A stretch of DNA of 64,000 nucleotides from G963674685 sp963674685 (GTDB lineage Bacteria > Lernaellota > Lernaellaia > JACKCT01), in contig CAXXWT010000003.1 of the NCBI GenBank assembly GCA_963674685.2, forward strand, positions 682,001-746,000, in the 5' to 3' direction. The notes beneath the pieces were generated by a model, which searched no databases, was not told the origin of the DNA, and saw only the letters and a list, made by a program, of their open reading frames with translations. This document shows, in pieces, positions 53,804 through 63,987 of this stretch (position 1 is its first letter; every line of letters begins with the position of its first letter). Both the position numbers and the translations under genes were made by a program.

Positions 53804-55954
53804 CTATTTCGCCTGCCTGATAGATAACGATATTCGCTTGCGCGGCAGGTCCACGCCGATGACCTTGACTTTGACGCGGTCGCCCACCTGCACGACTTCG
53901 GAAGCATCCTTGACGAATCGGTCGGCCATCTGGGAGATATGCACGAGGCCGTCCTGATGCACGCCCACGTCCACGAACGCGCCGAAGTTGGTCACGTTGG
54001 TCACCACGCCCTGCAGCGTCATGCCTTCATTTAAGTCTTCCATGGTGGTGACGTTTTCGTCGAACTTCACCTGCTCGAAACGCTCACGAGGATCGCGACC
54101 GGGTTTGGCCAGTTCCTGCAAAATGTCCTTCAGGGTGGGTAAGCCGACTTCATCGCTGACATACCGGTTCAAGTCGATTTTCGACCGCAGGTTTTCATCC
54201 GCTATCAGCGTCGGCACGTCCGCGCCCAGATCCTTGGCCATCTGTTTCACGAGATCGTAGCGCTCGGGATGCACGGCGGAGGCGTCCAGCGGATTTTTCG
54301 CGCCGCGAATGCGCAGGAAGCCCGCGGCCTGCTCGAAGGCCTTGGGGCCGACTTTCGGCACTTTCCGCAGTTGCGCGCGGCTTGAAAAAAGCCCGCTTTC
54401 CCGCCGGTAGTCGACGATGGATTCGGCCTGCGCGGTGGATAAACCCGACACGTAGGAAAGAAGCTGCGCGCTGGCGGTGTTGAGTTCGACGCCCACGCGG
54501 TTCACGCAACTGGTCACGACCTGATCCAGGCTTTTTTTCAGCTCGTTTTGATCCACGTCGTGCTGATACTGGCCGACGCCCACGGATTTCGGATCGATCT
54601 TCACCAGTTCCGCCAGCGGATCCTGGAGCCGGCGGCCGATACTCACCGCGCCGCGCACCGTGACGTCGTGATCGGGAAATTCTCTGCGCGCGATTTCGCT
54701 GGCCGAGTAAATGCTGGCCCCGGATTCGTTGACCGAAATCACCGCCGCGCCGCCTATCGCATCGGCGGGCAGGCGACGAAAGAACGCCTCGGTTTCGCGC
54801 CCGGCGGTTCCGTTGCCGATCGCAACGGCTTCGATAGGATATTTCACGCACAGCGCGCGCACCGTCTCGGCGGCCCTGTGTGCTTCACTTTCGCCGCGCA
54901 TGATGTGAATCACAGTGTGTTCCAAAAGGTCGCCCTTGTCGTCCAGGACCACGGTTTTGCAGCCTGTGCGGATTCCCGGGTCCACGGCCAGCACCCATTT
55001 ACCGCCGAGGGGCGGGGCCATGAGCAGGCGGCGCAGGTTCACGGCGAAAACCGCAATGGCGTCGACCTCGGCGCGTTTGCGCAATTCGTTTCGTACAAAA
55101 CCTTCGATGGATAAAGAAAGCAGGCGCGTGTAAGCGTCCTCCACGGCCTTGTGCAGATGATCGCCTAGGCTGCCGCCGTCGCGGCGGACGATGCGCCGTT
55201 TGCACATGGATATGGCACGGTCTTTGTCCACGGAAATGCGGAACATCAAAAAGCCTTCCGACTCCCCGCGCCTTATCGCCAGCATTCTGTGGCCGGGAAT
55301 GGACGCGGCGGATTCGGCGCTGTCGAAATAATCCTTGTACTTCGCCCCCGGCTCCTCCTGATCCTTCTTCACCTTGGAAACGACCATGCCGTCTTTCAAA
55401 TACATGCCGCGCAAATCGTTGCGAAGCTCGGCGTTTTCCGAAACACGCTCGGCGCATATATCCCGCGCGCCGGCCCAGGCGGCTTCCGTATCCGGGACCT
55501 CTTTTTCCGGGTCCACGTATTTCGCCGCCAGGCTGTCGGGATTTTCCGAAATTCTTTCCTGCGACCAGATCAAATCGGCCAGAGGCTCCAGTCCCCGTGC
55601 GACGGCCACGGTGGCCCTGGTTTTGCGCTTGGGTTTGTAGGGCAGATACAGGTCTTCGAGTTCGACCATATCGCGCGTATCGTCGATTTTCTTTTTAAGT
55701 TCGTCGGTGAGTTTGCCCTGCTCGGCGATGGTTTTCAGGACGGTTTCCTTGCGCTTGTCCAGATCCTGCAAATAGTTCAGGCGGCTTTGGATCGCTTCGA
55801 TCTGCAACTCGTCGAGGCTTCCCGTCGCTTCTTTTCTATATCTTGCGATAAAAGGAATCGTCGCCGAATCGGCCAGAAGATTTATGACGGCCTGCGCCTG
55901 TTTTTGTGCGATTTTTTGCTCGACGGCGATTTCCCTGCTGTAATCGATGCTCAA
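53804..55954 (-). CDS. tex: Tex family S1 RNA-binding transcription accessory protein
   Basis: A 716-residue protein of usual Tex length: the N-terminal helical domain (SATIPFIARYRKEATGSLDELQ), the YqgF-like domain (VLAVDPGIRTGCKTVVLD), helix-hairpin-helix segments (SAQLLSYVSGLSTAQAE), and a C-terminal S1 domain (GMTLQGVVTNVTNFGAFVDVG). Tex binds nucleic acids and affects transcription and toxin gene expression in several bacteria; the exact role varies. It is transcribed alone, toward the repeat lipoprotein. Confidence 0.96.
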   Translation of the reverse strand: MSIDYSREIAVEQKIAQKQAQAVINLLADSATIPFIARYRKEATGSLDELQIEAIQSRLNYLQDLDKRKETVLKTIAEQGKLTDELKKKIDDTRDMVELEDLYLPYKPKRKTRATVAVARGLEPLADLIWSQERISENPDSLAAKYVDPEKEVPDTEAAWAGARDICAERVSENAELRNDLRGMYLKDGMVVSKVKKDQEEPGAKYKDYFDSAESAASIPGHRMLAIRRGESEGFLMFRISVDKDRAISMCKRRIVRRDGGSLGDHLHKAVEDAYTRLLSLSIEGFVRNELRKRAEVDAIAVFAVNLRRLLMAPPLGGKWVLAVDPGIRTGCKTVVLDDKGDLLEHTVIHIMRGESEAHRAAETVRALCVKYPIEAVAIGNGTAGRETEAFFRRLPADAIGGAAVISVNESGASIYSASEIARREFPDHDVTVRGAVSIGRRLQDPLAELVKIDPKSVGVGQYQHDVDQNELKKSLDQVVTSCVNRVGVELNTASAQLLSYVSGLSTAQAESIVDYRRESGLFSSRAQLRKVPKVGPKAFEQAAGFLRIRGAKNPLDASAVHPERYDLVKQMAKDLGADVPTLIADENLRSKIDLNRYVSDEVGLPTLKDILQELAKPGRDPRERFEQVKFDENVTTMEDLNEGMTLQGVVTNVTNFGAFVDVGVHQDGLVHISQMADRFVKDASEVVQVGDRVKVKVIGVDLPRKRISLSIRQAK

Positions 55955-56238
55955 TTTATCCTCCCAAAAACGACAAAGAGATGTGAATCGTGTATATTTT
56001 CATTTCAATGTCAAGGAACAAAAAAGGTTTTGGCCCGGAACTTTTTTCCTTCCCTGCTGTCTATAGGCCGTTAGCGACGGTCGCCGGCGACCAATCGATC
56101 TTTCCGATAAATATTCATAAGACACGACCTCTTGACAAACATTCGGATGCTATGCAAAAAATTCTGGCTTTAGAGAGGGAGTAACTTTTATGGGGCAGGT
56201 GTATGCGTGTCCCGAACTTTGCTTTGCGAGGTTGAAAA

Positions 56239-57168
56239 ATGATTCGTGTAAAAGACTTATCGAAATCATACGGACCCAATACGGCCGTCGATAAGATTTC
56301 CTTTCAAATATCCAAGGGCGAGGTGGTCGGATTTTTAGGACCCAACGGGGCGGGAAAAACGACGACCATGCGCATGTTGACCGGCTTTTTGGGCGCCGAC
56401 GGCGGCAGCATCGCAATCGACGGCAAATCCCTCTGGGACGACGTCGAAGCCGCCAAGAGCAAGATCGGCTATCTGCCGGAAAACAATCCCCTTTACACCG
56501 ACATGATGGTCGTGGAGTATCTGCGCTTTATCGGGCGGATGCGCGGCATGAGCGCAAGCGAGCTGGATGAAAAGGCGCCTAAATACATCAAGCTCTACGG
56601 CCTTAAGAGCGTGGCGTCGAAGGACATCGGCGAACTATCGAAAGGATACCGGCAGCGCGTGGGTCTGGCCCTGGCGTCTCTTAACGACCCGCAAATCATG
56701 ATCCTCGACGAGCCCACCAACGGCCTGGACCCGAACCAGATCATCGAAATACGCAATCTCATCAAGGACATCGGCAAAACCAAGACGGTGATCCTGTCCA
56801 CGCACAACCTGAGCGAAGCCGAGGCCACGTGCTCGCGCATTCTGATCATCAATAAAGGGAATATCGTCGCCGACGACGCCACGGAAGCTCTGAGCCAAAA
56901 AGGCGCCGGTTCCGTGATCAAGGCCCGCATCAAAAGCGACGGCGACATCGGTAAGAAATTGGAAGGCGTCGAAGGCGTCCGGGAAGTTCGGAACATCCGC
57001 CGGGATAAAAGCTGGAGCGACGTCACGCTGGCCCTGGATACGGGATCAAAGGACGAAGCGGGGCAGATCATTTTCGACGCCGCCGTGGCCAACGGGTGGA
57101 AACTGGGCGAACTGCACGCCCAGACCGTTTCTTTGGAAGATGTTTTTACGAAATTGACGCAGGATTAA
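56239..57168 (+). CDS. ABC transporter ATP-binding protein, GldA-like
   Basis: A 309-residue ATPase with Walker A GPNGAGKTTT, signature LSKGYRQRVGLA, Walker B IMILDEPTNGLDP and H-loop LSTHNLSEAE. The C-terminal extension after about residue 215 is typical of GldA-like and other ABC-2 exporters. It is the first gene of an operon with a GldFG-type permease (24 bases later) and a DUF4340 protein. Members outside gliding bacteria are common and their cargo is unknown. Confidence 0.94.
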   Translation: MIRVKDLSKSYGPNTAVDKISFQISKGEVVGFLGPNGAGKTTTMRMLTGFLGADGGSIAIDGKSLWDDVEAAKSKIGYLPENNPLYTDMMVVEYLRFIGRMRGMSASELDEKAPKYIKLYGLKSVASKDIGELSKGYRQRVGLALASLNDPQIMILDEPTNGLDPNQIIEIRNLIKDIGKTKTVILSTHNLSEAEATCSRILIINKGNIVADDATEALSQKGAGSVIKARIKSDGDIGKKLEGVEGVREVRNIRRDKSWSDVTLALDTGSKDEAGQIIFDAAVANGWKLGELHAQTVSLEDVFTKLTQD

Positions 57169-57192
57169 AGACTCGCTGGAGGCATAAGCGCT

Positions 57193-59490
57193 ATGAATCG
57201 GGTTTTCACGCTTTTGAAAAAAGAACTGAAAACATATTTCAATTCTCCCATCGCCTACATCGTCATCACCGTGCTGCTGGTGAGCATCGGCTATTTCTTC
57301 TTCCAGACCTTCTTCCTCGGCGGCCAGGCGGTGCTGCGCAGCTTCTTCCGCTTCGCGGCGTGGACCTTCGTTCTGTTCGGCCCCGCCATCACGATGAAGC
57401 TTTTTGCGGAGGAGAAAAATACGGGGACCATTGAGCCGCTGCTCACGCTGCCGGTCAAAGACTGGGAAATCGTCTACGGCAAATTCCTGGCCGCCTGGAC
57501 TCTGCTGGCGGTTTATCTGCTGATCACGCTGGCTTATCCGATCACCGTTTCATACTTCGGCGACCTGGACATGGGTCCGGTCATCGGCGGTTACGTGGGT
57601 CTTTTCCTCATCGGCGGCATTTTTGTGGCCATGGGCGTCTTTGCCTCGACGATTACGCGAAACCAGGTCGTCAGCCTCATCCTCGCCGTAACATTGAGCA
57701 TGTTCCTGTTCATTCTGGACATCCTTTTGCCCTTTATCCCCGAAGCGCTGCAAAGCGTCGTGGAATTTATCGGCGTCGATTCCCATTTCAGAAATATCGG
57801 CCGGGGCATCATCGACACGCGGGACGTGATCTACTGCCTGACCTTCATCGCGTTATTCCTTTTTGTCAGCGTGCAGATCATCCAGGCCCGGCTCAAGGAC
57901 CGTTCGGCCAAATGGCGCGTCAACAGAATGCTGTACATCGGTTCGGCCTTCGGTTGCTTCGTCGCCCTGAACATTTTGTCTTTTCAGCTTTACGGCCGCG
58001 TCGACCTCACGCAGGACAAGATGTACACCCTCACCAAATCCAGCCGGAACCTGGTGGCCGGCCTGGACGATCACCTGCAGGTCAAAGCCTATTTTTCCAA
58101 CAATCTCCCGGCGCCTTTCAACAATCATGCGCGCTTTTTGCGGGATGAGCTGGAGGAGTACAGGAATTATTCGAAAGGCCATTTGAGCTTTGATTTCGTG
58201 GATCCGGACAAGACGGGCGCCGACGGCTCGCCCGACCCGAAAATCATGGCGGACATCAACGCCGCGAAAATTCCCAAGGTCGAGGTCAACAAGATCGAAA
58301 AGGACCAGGCCCAGGCGGTGAAGGTCTACATGGGCGTCGCCCTGTTCTACCAGGACAAGGTGGAGTCCATTCCGATCCTGCAGCGCGTCGACGATCTGGA
58401 ATACGAGATTTCCTCCCGCATCGCCAAAATGACCCGGGAAAAAACGCCGAAAGTGGCATTTTTGACCGGTCACGGGGAAATCGGGATCGCCTCCGGCGCC
58501 CAGCGCGCCGCGCAGTCTTTGGGCGACAAGTTCGAGGTGGCGGATCTGGATCTCACGCAGCAGGGCGCCGATCTCGGTTCCGTGGACATCCTGGTCGTCG
58601 CCGGGCCGAAAAAGGAGATTCCAAAAAATCAACTCGTGAAAATCGACCAGTTTGTCATGGACGGCGGCAAGGCCGCTTTCATGATCGACGCCAACGATCT
58701 GGATATGCGCAGCTTCATCGGCTATCCGCTGAAGACCGGGCTGGAGGAACTGGCGGCCGCCTACGGCGTCGAGATCAAACCGGCCATGGTGCTGGATCAA
58801 CTCAATCAGCAGGTGGCCATGACGCGGATGCAGGGCAATATCCGCTTTCAGACCTATACGCCGTTTCCGCCTTTCATTCGCGTTCGCGATCTGGCCAAAG
58901 ACAATCCCCTGGTCAAGAACCTTCGCGATCTGACGATTCCCTTCGCGGCGCCTCTTGATATCAAGGACAACGCCAGCGTCGAGGCGGCGGTCGTCGCGAA
59001 AAGCTCGCCGCAAAGCTGGCTGTTTGAAAATGAAGAATCATTTCTTTTCGAGCCGAATATCCTGCCGACCCCGACGGAAGACGATTTCGTCGGGCCGCAG
59101 AACCTTATCGTCACGCTGGACGGTTACTTTGAAAGCGCTTTCGGCGACAAGGCGCCGGTCAAAGGCGACGATCTGGAAGCCGAGTTGAGCAAAAAGAGTC
59201 CTCAGACGCGCCTGGCGGTGATTTCGTCTTCGGCGTGGATCGGCGACCAGATGAACAACCGCCTGGGATATGTGTTTTTCGCCAATCTCATGGACTGGCT
59301 GGCGCAGGATGAAAGGCTGATCGGCATCCGCACGCGCACGATCATGAATCGGCCCCTGGAGAATACGACGGAAACCGCCAAGATGATCGCCAAGTTCGGC
59401 AATATGATCGGCCTGCCGCTGCTGTTCGTGCTGGCCGGCGTCGTCAAGTGGCGGCTTCGCATGCGCAAGAAAAGAACTTTGAAAGTGTAA
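57193..59490 (+). CDS. ABC-2 permease fused to GldG-like auxiliary domain
   Basis: The first 230 residues have six membrane segments of an ABC-2 permease (FKKELKTYFNSPIAYIVI type start; ITMKLFAEEKNTGTIE loop). Another membrane helix at about 245-265 (MLYIGSAFGCFVALNILSF) precedes a large periplasmic GldG-like domain (DDHLQVKAYFSNNLPAPF, VAFLTGHGEIG), and a last helix near the C-terminus. It thus joins GldF and GldG, which are separate in gliding bacteria. An aggcata site is near the ATG. It works with the ATPase and DUF4340 genes. Confidence 0.92.
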   Translation: MNRVFTLLKKELKTYFNSPIAYIVITVLLVSIGYFFFQTFFLGGQAVLRSFFRFAAWTFVLFGPAITMKLFAEEKNTGTIEPLLTLPVKDWEIVYGKFLAAWTLLAVYLLITLAYPITVSYFGDLDMGPVIGGYVGLFLIGGIFVAMGVFASTITRNQVVSLILAVTLSMFLFILDILLPFIPEALQSVVEFIGVDSHFRNIGRGIIDTRDVIYCLTFIALFLFVSVQIIQARLKDRSAKWRVNRMLYIGSAFGCFVALNILSFQLYGRVDLTQDKMYTLTKSSRNLVAGLDDHLQVKAYFSNNLPAPFNNHARFLRDELEEYRNYSKGHLSFDFVDPDKTGADGSPDPKIMADINAAKIPKVEVNKIEKDQAQAVKVYMGVALFYQDKVESIPILQRVDDLEYEISSRIAKMTREKTPKVAFLTGHGEIGIASGAQRAAQSLGDKFEVADLDLTQQGADLGSVDILVVAGPKKEIPKNQLVKIDQFVMDGGKAAFMIDANDLDMRSFIGYPLKTGLEELAAAYGVEIKPAMVLDQLNQQVAMTRMQGNIRFQTYTPFPPFIRVRDLAKDNPLVKNLRDLTIPFAAPLDIKDNASVEAAVVAKSSPQSWLFENEESFLFEPNILPTPTEDDFVGPQNLIVTLDGYFESAFGDKAPVKGDDLEAELSKKSPQTRLAVISSSAWIGDQMNNRLGYVFFANLMDWLAQDERLIGIRTRTIMNRPLENTTETAKMIAKFGNMIGLPLLFVLAGVVKWRLRMRKKRTLKV

Positions 59491-59523
59491 ATTTTTCGAT
59501 CTATCCCGCTGGAGGATTTAAAG

Positions 59524-61020
59524 GTGCTTTGGAAAAAAACCGTTGTCATGATGGCCGCATTTGGTGCATTGGTTCTGGCCGCCGTGGTCGTGGCCGCTCT
59601 TCCCGAAGGAGGGGGCGGACCGCGCCTTGATATCCCGAAAATCACCGGGGACGAGATTGTCAAAATCGAAATCGCCAACGCGGAAGGCGAGGATTATTCC
59701 CTGGTCAAGGAAGGCGAAAACTGGACCGTGACGCCCGTGGGGAAAAAGGCCGATGAAAAGCGCATCGAGCGGGCGATCAAACAGGTCGCATCGCTTTCCG
59801 CCGGGAATCTTGTGTCCAAGTCCCCCGATTCCCAATCCCTTTACGAAGTGACGGACAAGGCGCTCGCCGTGGGTGTTTACGGCGCAAGCGGCAAATCCTG
59901 GAAGCTTTACGTCGGCAAACGAAGCTCGGACGAGCGGGGCGATTACGTGCGCAAGCCGGACGACGACCGCGTGTTCATCTGTCCCGGGCGTCTGAATTCG
60001 ACATTCAAAAACAACATGAACTACTGGCGCGACCGCCTGCTTTCGAAATTCGAAAAAGACGACGCCAAGGCCCTGATTATTGAAACCGAAGGAAAAACCC
60101 TGACGTTCGCCAAAGGCGACAACGCCCAGTGGGTTTTTGAAACGCCGCCCGCGGATCTGCCCGCCGATTACATACTGGATTCGGAAAAGGTCATGCGCGT
60201 CGTGCAGGCCATGTCCAATATGAGCGCGTCGGATTTCGTGGATGAGCCGGAAGCCGACATGGGGCTGAATCCTCCGGTGACGAAAGCGACCGCGGCCCTG
60301 GCGAACGGCGAATCGGTGACGCTTTACGCGGGCAATGAAAAGGACAAGAAGTTCTACGCGAAAAAAGAGGGCGACGACCAAATCTATCTGATCTCCAAAT
60401 TTCAGCGCGACAAGCTGAATCAGACGGCGACGGATCTGCGTGATCTGCATGTGGCGGCCTTTGAACTGGACTTCGCGCAAAGTGTGGAAATCGACAAGGG
60501 CGAAGAAAAAATCGCTTTCGCGAAAAGCGGCGACAAATGGTCCGTGAAAGAATACAGCGGCCAATTCCCCGACGACTTCGTTCTGGACCCCAACAAGGTG
60601 GAATCTCTGGCCAGAAGCGCCTCGCGCCTGGAAGGCAAGAGCATCGTCGGGAAAAATGCCCCCGCCGGCGCCGGGCTGGATAAGCCCAAAGGCGTTTTGA
60701 AAGTCACTTTGAGCGACGGAATTGAGAAAACCATCAAAGTGGGCGATGAGGTCGACGATAAGGAAATCTACGTTTCCGGCGACGAGGGTTATGTTTTCAC
60801 CGTCGGCAAATTCAATGAAAAGCGCCTTTTAAAAAGCATCGATGAATTCAAGGTCAGCAAAGCCAAGCCCCAGACGCCGCGGTTTTCGCCCGATGCTTTG
60901 AAAAATCTGCCGCCGGGCGTGGCCGAGCAGCTTATGAAGCAACAGCGCGAAAAAATCATGCAGCAGCAGCTTCTCAAACAAATGATGGACAAGGCGAAAA
61001 AAGAAGAAAAGGATAAGTAG
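59524..61020 (+). CDS. DUF4340 membrane-anchored protein of the GldAFG-type operon
   Basis: The 498-residue protein starts at a GTG with GGAGG upstream. It has an N-terminal membrane anchor (TVVMMAAFGALVLAAVVVAAL) and three tandem DUF4340 units of about 130 residues, each with a LVKEGENWTV-like beta motif and a KxxKLYVGxR-like middle. A Met/Gln/Lys-rich helical tail ends the protein. DUF4340 proteins almost always follow GldG-type genes; their function is unknown. Confidence 0.9.
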   Translation: MLWKKTVVMMAAFGALVLAAVVVAALPEGGGGPRLDIPKITGDEIVKIEIANAEGEDYSLVKEGENWTVTPVGKKADEKRIERAIKQVASLSAGNLVSKSPDSQSLYEVTDKALAVGVYGASGKSWKLYVGKRSSDERGDYVRKPDDDRVFICPGRLNSTFKNNMNYWRDRLLSKFEKDDAKALIIETEGKTLTFAKGDNAQWVFETPPADLPADYILDSEKVMRVVQAMSNMSASDFVDEPEADMGLNPPVTKATAALANGESVTLYAGNEKDKKFYAKKEGDDQIYLISKFQRDKLNQTATDLRDLHVAAFELDFAQSVEIDKGEEKIAFAKSGDKWSVKEYSGQFPDDFVLDPNKVESLARSASRLEGKSIVGKNAPAGAGLDKPKGVLKVTLSDGIEKTIKVGDEVDDKEIYVSGDEGYVFTVGKFNEKRLLKSIDEFKVSKAKPQTPRFSPDALKNLPPGVAEQLMKQQREKIMQQQLLKQMMDKAKKEEKDK

Positions 61021-61058
61021 CCGCTTGCGCTTTAGAAAAATGACATGCGCTCGCAAGA

Positions 61059-61086
61059 CCCTAAACCCTAAACCCTGGACCCTGGC
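61059..61086. repeat. Four-unit 7-bp tandem repeat, telomere-like
   Basis: CCCTAAA, CCCTAAA, CCCTGGA and CCCTGGC in tandem, in the space after the DUF4340 gene. The unit equals the plant-type telomere heptamer by chance; its period matches two other arrays in this window. Confidence 0.8.
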
Positions 61087-61315
61087 TCTGACTTGAATCC
61101 CCGAAACACTCATCGGGTTGAATCGAACTTATAAAGCTTCAAATATCTTGGGTCAGGAATTCCTGTAGTTATCGCCCTAAAGGCGGCGCGCATTTGGCGG
61201 AACAATTCTGTCGCGGCGGTCGCCGAACGTTTGACCCGCTATCTTCCATTGGATAGAATCCCCTCGTCGAATATCGTGCACAACGAGGCTTTCGAAAATG
61301 TGATTCGGGGTATTT

Positions 61316-61768
61316 GTGGGCCAATATTATCAAAGCAGTGAAGAGTTTTGTAAGATCCATCGAGCCTTTTATGAAAAGGCTTCGCAGGATCCGGTTCTCG
61401 TCACGCAAATGCGGGACGCGGATATCATCATGCGCATCGATTGCTTCAATCCGATCGTCTCGACCACGATTCACATCGGCGATCCCGAAACGAAGAATCA
61501 AAAAGCGTTCACCTTCGAGATGAACGACGTCGCTTCCCCCGAAAGCCATAAAAAACCCCACGCGGTATTTTCGATGTCCGCCGATTTCAATCACAGCTTC
61601 TGGTCCGGCCGCGAGGATATCGGCAGCGCCATTATCGGCGGAAAGGTCCGGGCTTCCGGCAACTATTTGCGGCCCCTGGCGCTGATTCCTGAAATCAGAC
61701 CGATTTTCCGAACTTTTCGAAAAACACTCGAAGAATTGCAGTTGGATCATTTGATCATTTCAAAATAA
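61316..61768 (+). CDS. SCP2-like sterol-carrier domain protein
   Basis: The 150-residue protein has the SCP-2 pattern: FYEKASQDPVLVTQMRDADI, then MRIDCFNPIVSTTIHIGD, HAVFSMSADFNHSFWSG, and a basic end GKVRASGNYLRPLALIPEI. These domains hold lipids or acyl-CoA in a hydrophobic tunnel. The GTG start has only a weak ribosome site. Its stop is twelve bases before the alanine dehydrogenase start, so they may be co-transcribed. Confidence 0.78.
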   Translation: MGQYYQSSEEFCKIHRAFYEKASQDPVLVTQMRDADIIMRIDCFNPIVSTTIHIGDPETKNQKAFTFEMNDVASPESHKKPHAVFSMSADFNHSFWSGREDIGSAIIGGKVRASGNYLRPLALIPEIRPIFRTFRKTLEELQLDHLIISK

Positions 61769-61779
61769 TGGAGAGGCCT

Positions 61780-62880
61780 ATGATCATCGGAATTCCCAAA
61801 GAGATTAAATCGAATGAAAACCGCGTGGCCATTACACCCGTCGGTGTTTCCGCGCTGACTTCACGGGGTCATAAGGTCTTCGTACAGGAAGGCGCGGGTC
61901 TGGGAAGCATGATCACCGACGATGACTACTTTAAGGCCGGGGCCGAAATGCTGCCCACGGGCAAAGATGTCTGGACGCGGTCGGAAATGATTATCAAGGT
62001 TAAAGAGCCGCTGGCCGAGGAATATCCCTTCATGGCGGGCAAGCTGATTTACACATATCTGCATCTGGCCGCCGACGAAGCCCTGACCAGGGCCATGGTT
62101 GAGTCGGAGTGCGTGGGAATCGCTTATGAAACCATTGAACTCAACGGTTCTTTGCCTCTGTTGGCGCCCATGAGCGAAGTCGCGGGCAAGCTGGCCCCGC
62201 AGGTCGGAGCGCAGAGCCTGGAAGCGGCTCGCGGCGGATCGGGCATCCTACTCGCCGGCGTGTCCGGCGTGCGTCCGGCTAACGTGGCCATTATCGGCGC
62301 GGGTGTTTCGGGGCAATGCGCCTGTGAAATCGCCGTGGGAATGGGCGCGCAGGTGACCATCCTCGACGTATCGCCGGGCAAGCTGCGTTACGTGCATGAT
62401 ATTCACAGAGGCAGAGTCGTCACGCTGATGAGCAACCATGGCAATATCGCCAAGACCGTAGAGGAATCGGATCTGGTTATCGGGGCCGTTTTGATTCACG
62501 GCGCCAAGGCTCCCAAGCTCGTCACCCGTGAGATGCTCAAAACCATGAAGCCCAAAAGCGCTCTTGTGGATATTTCCGTCGATCAGGGCGGCTGCGTGGA
62601 GACCACCAGGCCCACCACGCACGCCAATCCGACCTTCGTGGAGGAAGGCATCAATCACTACTGCGTGGCCAATATGCCGGGCATCGTCCCGCAGACCAGC
62701 ACCTACGCGCTGACAAATTCGACGTTGAGTTACGCCATCGAGCTGGCGGATCTGGGATTTGAAAAAGCCGTCAAAGAAAATCCCGCCTTGCAAAAAGGCA
62801 TCAATATCTGTCGGGGCAAGGTGACGTATCGCGGCGTGGCCGAGGCATGGAACATGCCGTACGAACCCTATCAATGCTGA
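61780..62880 (+). CDS. ald: Alanine dehydrogenase
   Basis: A 366-residue NAD-dependent enzyme that interconverts alanine and pyruvate plus ammonia. MIIGIPKEIKSNENRVAITP opens it, LIYTYLHLAADE and LLAPMSEVAGKLAPQVGA follow, and the Rossmann motif is IIGAGVSG. The C-terminal MPGIVPQTSTYALTN is family-typical. The ATG at 61780 with GGAGAGG before it is preferred to one at 61768 that overlaps the previous stop. It may supply ammonia or reducing power during anaerobic growth. Confidence 0.95.
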   Translation: MIIGIPKEIKSNENRVAITPVGVSALTSRGHKVFVQEGAGLGSMITDDDYFKAGAEMLPTGKDVWTRSEMIIKVKEPLAEEYPFMAGKLIYTYLHLAADEALTRAMVESECVGIAYETIELNGSLPLLAPMSEVAGKLAPQVGAQSLEAARGGSGILLAGVSGVRPANVAIIGAGVSGQCACEIAVGMGAQVTILDVSPGKLRYVHDIHRGRVVTLMSNHGNIAKTVEESDLVIGAVLIHGAKAPKLVTREMLKTMKPKSALVDISVDQGGCVETTRPTTHANPTFVEEGINHYCVANMPGIVPQTSTYALTNSTLSYAIELADLGFEKAVKENPALQKGINICRGKVTYRGVAEAWNMPYEPYQC

Positions 62881-62894
62881 CCGGGAATATTGTG

Positions 62895-63623
62895 ATGAGA
62901 TCATTTCGTTTTTTCGCCATATGCTGCCTGTTATGCCTGGCTCTGCTTAGGGCCCATGACTCGTCGGCGAAGGAAACGATTGTCACGATGGATAAAATCA
63001 TCTGCGCCATCGGTCCGCAGATCATAACGCTGGAAGAAATCGGTGTGGAAAGGGCGATTCTGGAGATATCCGGCGACGCCATGGTTTATCCGGGAATCAC
63101 GAAAACCGCGTTGACCAATCAAAGAGTCCTGCACGAGCTTGTCGCGCGACGGATTTTAATGAACGCGGCGGGGAGGATGGGTTTTTCCGACGTTGATCCA
63201 AAGGATACGGAAAAAGCCATGGAGGAGTTCCGGGAGAAATTCGCGTCGAAGCAGGAATACCGGGAATTCCTCAAACGTTACCAGCTGACCGATTCACTCG
63301 ACGAAGAGCAGTTGAAACAGGACGAACTGGCCGGCGATATCGTTTACCGGTTTCGCAGTATCGTGATGGTCAGAAATTTCACGCACAAAAAACTCGACAT
63401 TCAAGTGAAGCTGTCCATGAAATCCGCGGCCAATGAAACAACCGATCCCGTCAAAAGCGGCGTGCAAGGCGCCGCATCGGGCGAAGCCATGAAAGAAAAT
63501 GAAAACAAACTCTTTCACAAGCTTCTTCTGGAATGGCTGAGTGATCTGGCGAAAAGAGAGCGGATATCCATCCGCGACGAATTCTACAGGGCGAAACTGG
63601 AAAAGCTTCTTTACAATCAGTAG
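62895..63623 (+). CDS. Secreted SurA-N-like protein
   Basis: The 242-residue protein, from the ATG at 62895, has a signal peptide (FRFFAICCLLCLALLRAH with cleavage near SSA-KE). The middle resembles the N-terminal chaperone domain of SurA (IICAIGPQIITLEEIGVER, NQRVLHELVARRILM), but no PPIase domain follows. It may be a periplasmic chaperone for outer-membrane proteins, or a divergent relative. The start is 14 bases after ald. Confidence 0.72.
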   Translation: MRSFRFFAICCLLCLALLRAHDSSAKETIVTMDKIICAIGPQIITLEEIGVERAILEISGDAMVYPGITKTALTNQRVLHELVARRILMNAAGRMGFSDVDPKDTEKAMEEFREKFASKQEYREFLKRYQLTDSLDEEQLKQDELAGDIVYRFRSIVMVRNFTHKKLDIQVKLSMKSAANETTDPVKSGVQGAASGEAMKENENKLFHKLLLEWLSDLAKRERISIRDEFYRAKLEKLLYNQ

Positions 63624-63765
63624 AATACTCCCACCGGTTCATTCTTTTTGACGCCTGACAGGGGGGAGGCCTGATTTGTTGTTGGAGCAATAACCGGTCA
63701 TTAAGCCATATATGAAGCCAAATTTGTTGGCGCAAAACAAAGAAAATTAATCAATGGAGGTCGCC

Positions 63766-63987
63766 ATGACGGTGAAAAATATCGATCTTTTGTCGGGGTG
63801 GCAGGAAATTGCCGATTATCTCGACAAAAGCGTAAGAACGGTTCAGCGATGGAAGCGCACGCGGGGTCTTCCTATTTACCATCCCGCCGGAACCGGCAGC
63901 ACGCCGCACGCCAGTAAAAAAGGTCTTGAAACATGGATATTCACAAAACCTGAAAATGAAAGCGGAAATTCTCAGGCGCTATACTGA
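63766..63987 (+). CDS. Small helix-turn-helix protein
   Basis: A 73-residue protein from the ATG at 63766 with GGAGG seven bases before. The HTH is SGWQEIADYLDKSVRTVQRWKRTRGLP followed by a beta-wing-like part with a conserved-looking Trp. It resembles small DNA-binding proteins of mobile-element or regulatory origin. Its target is unknown; the window ends 13 bases after it. Confidence 0.8.
   Translation: MTVKNIDLLSGWQEIADYLDKSVRTVQRWKRTRGLPIYHPAGTGSTPHASKKGLETWIFTKPENESGNSQALY

Noticed and set aside
56132..56157. TTGACA upstream of the ABC operon as a promoter
   Set aside because: The only -10-like sequence (TATGCA) is 13 bases away, too close for a standard promoter.
61059..61086. True telomere or eukaryotic contamination
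   Set aside because: Only four units, two imperfect, flanked on both sides by clear bacterial genes.
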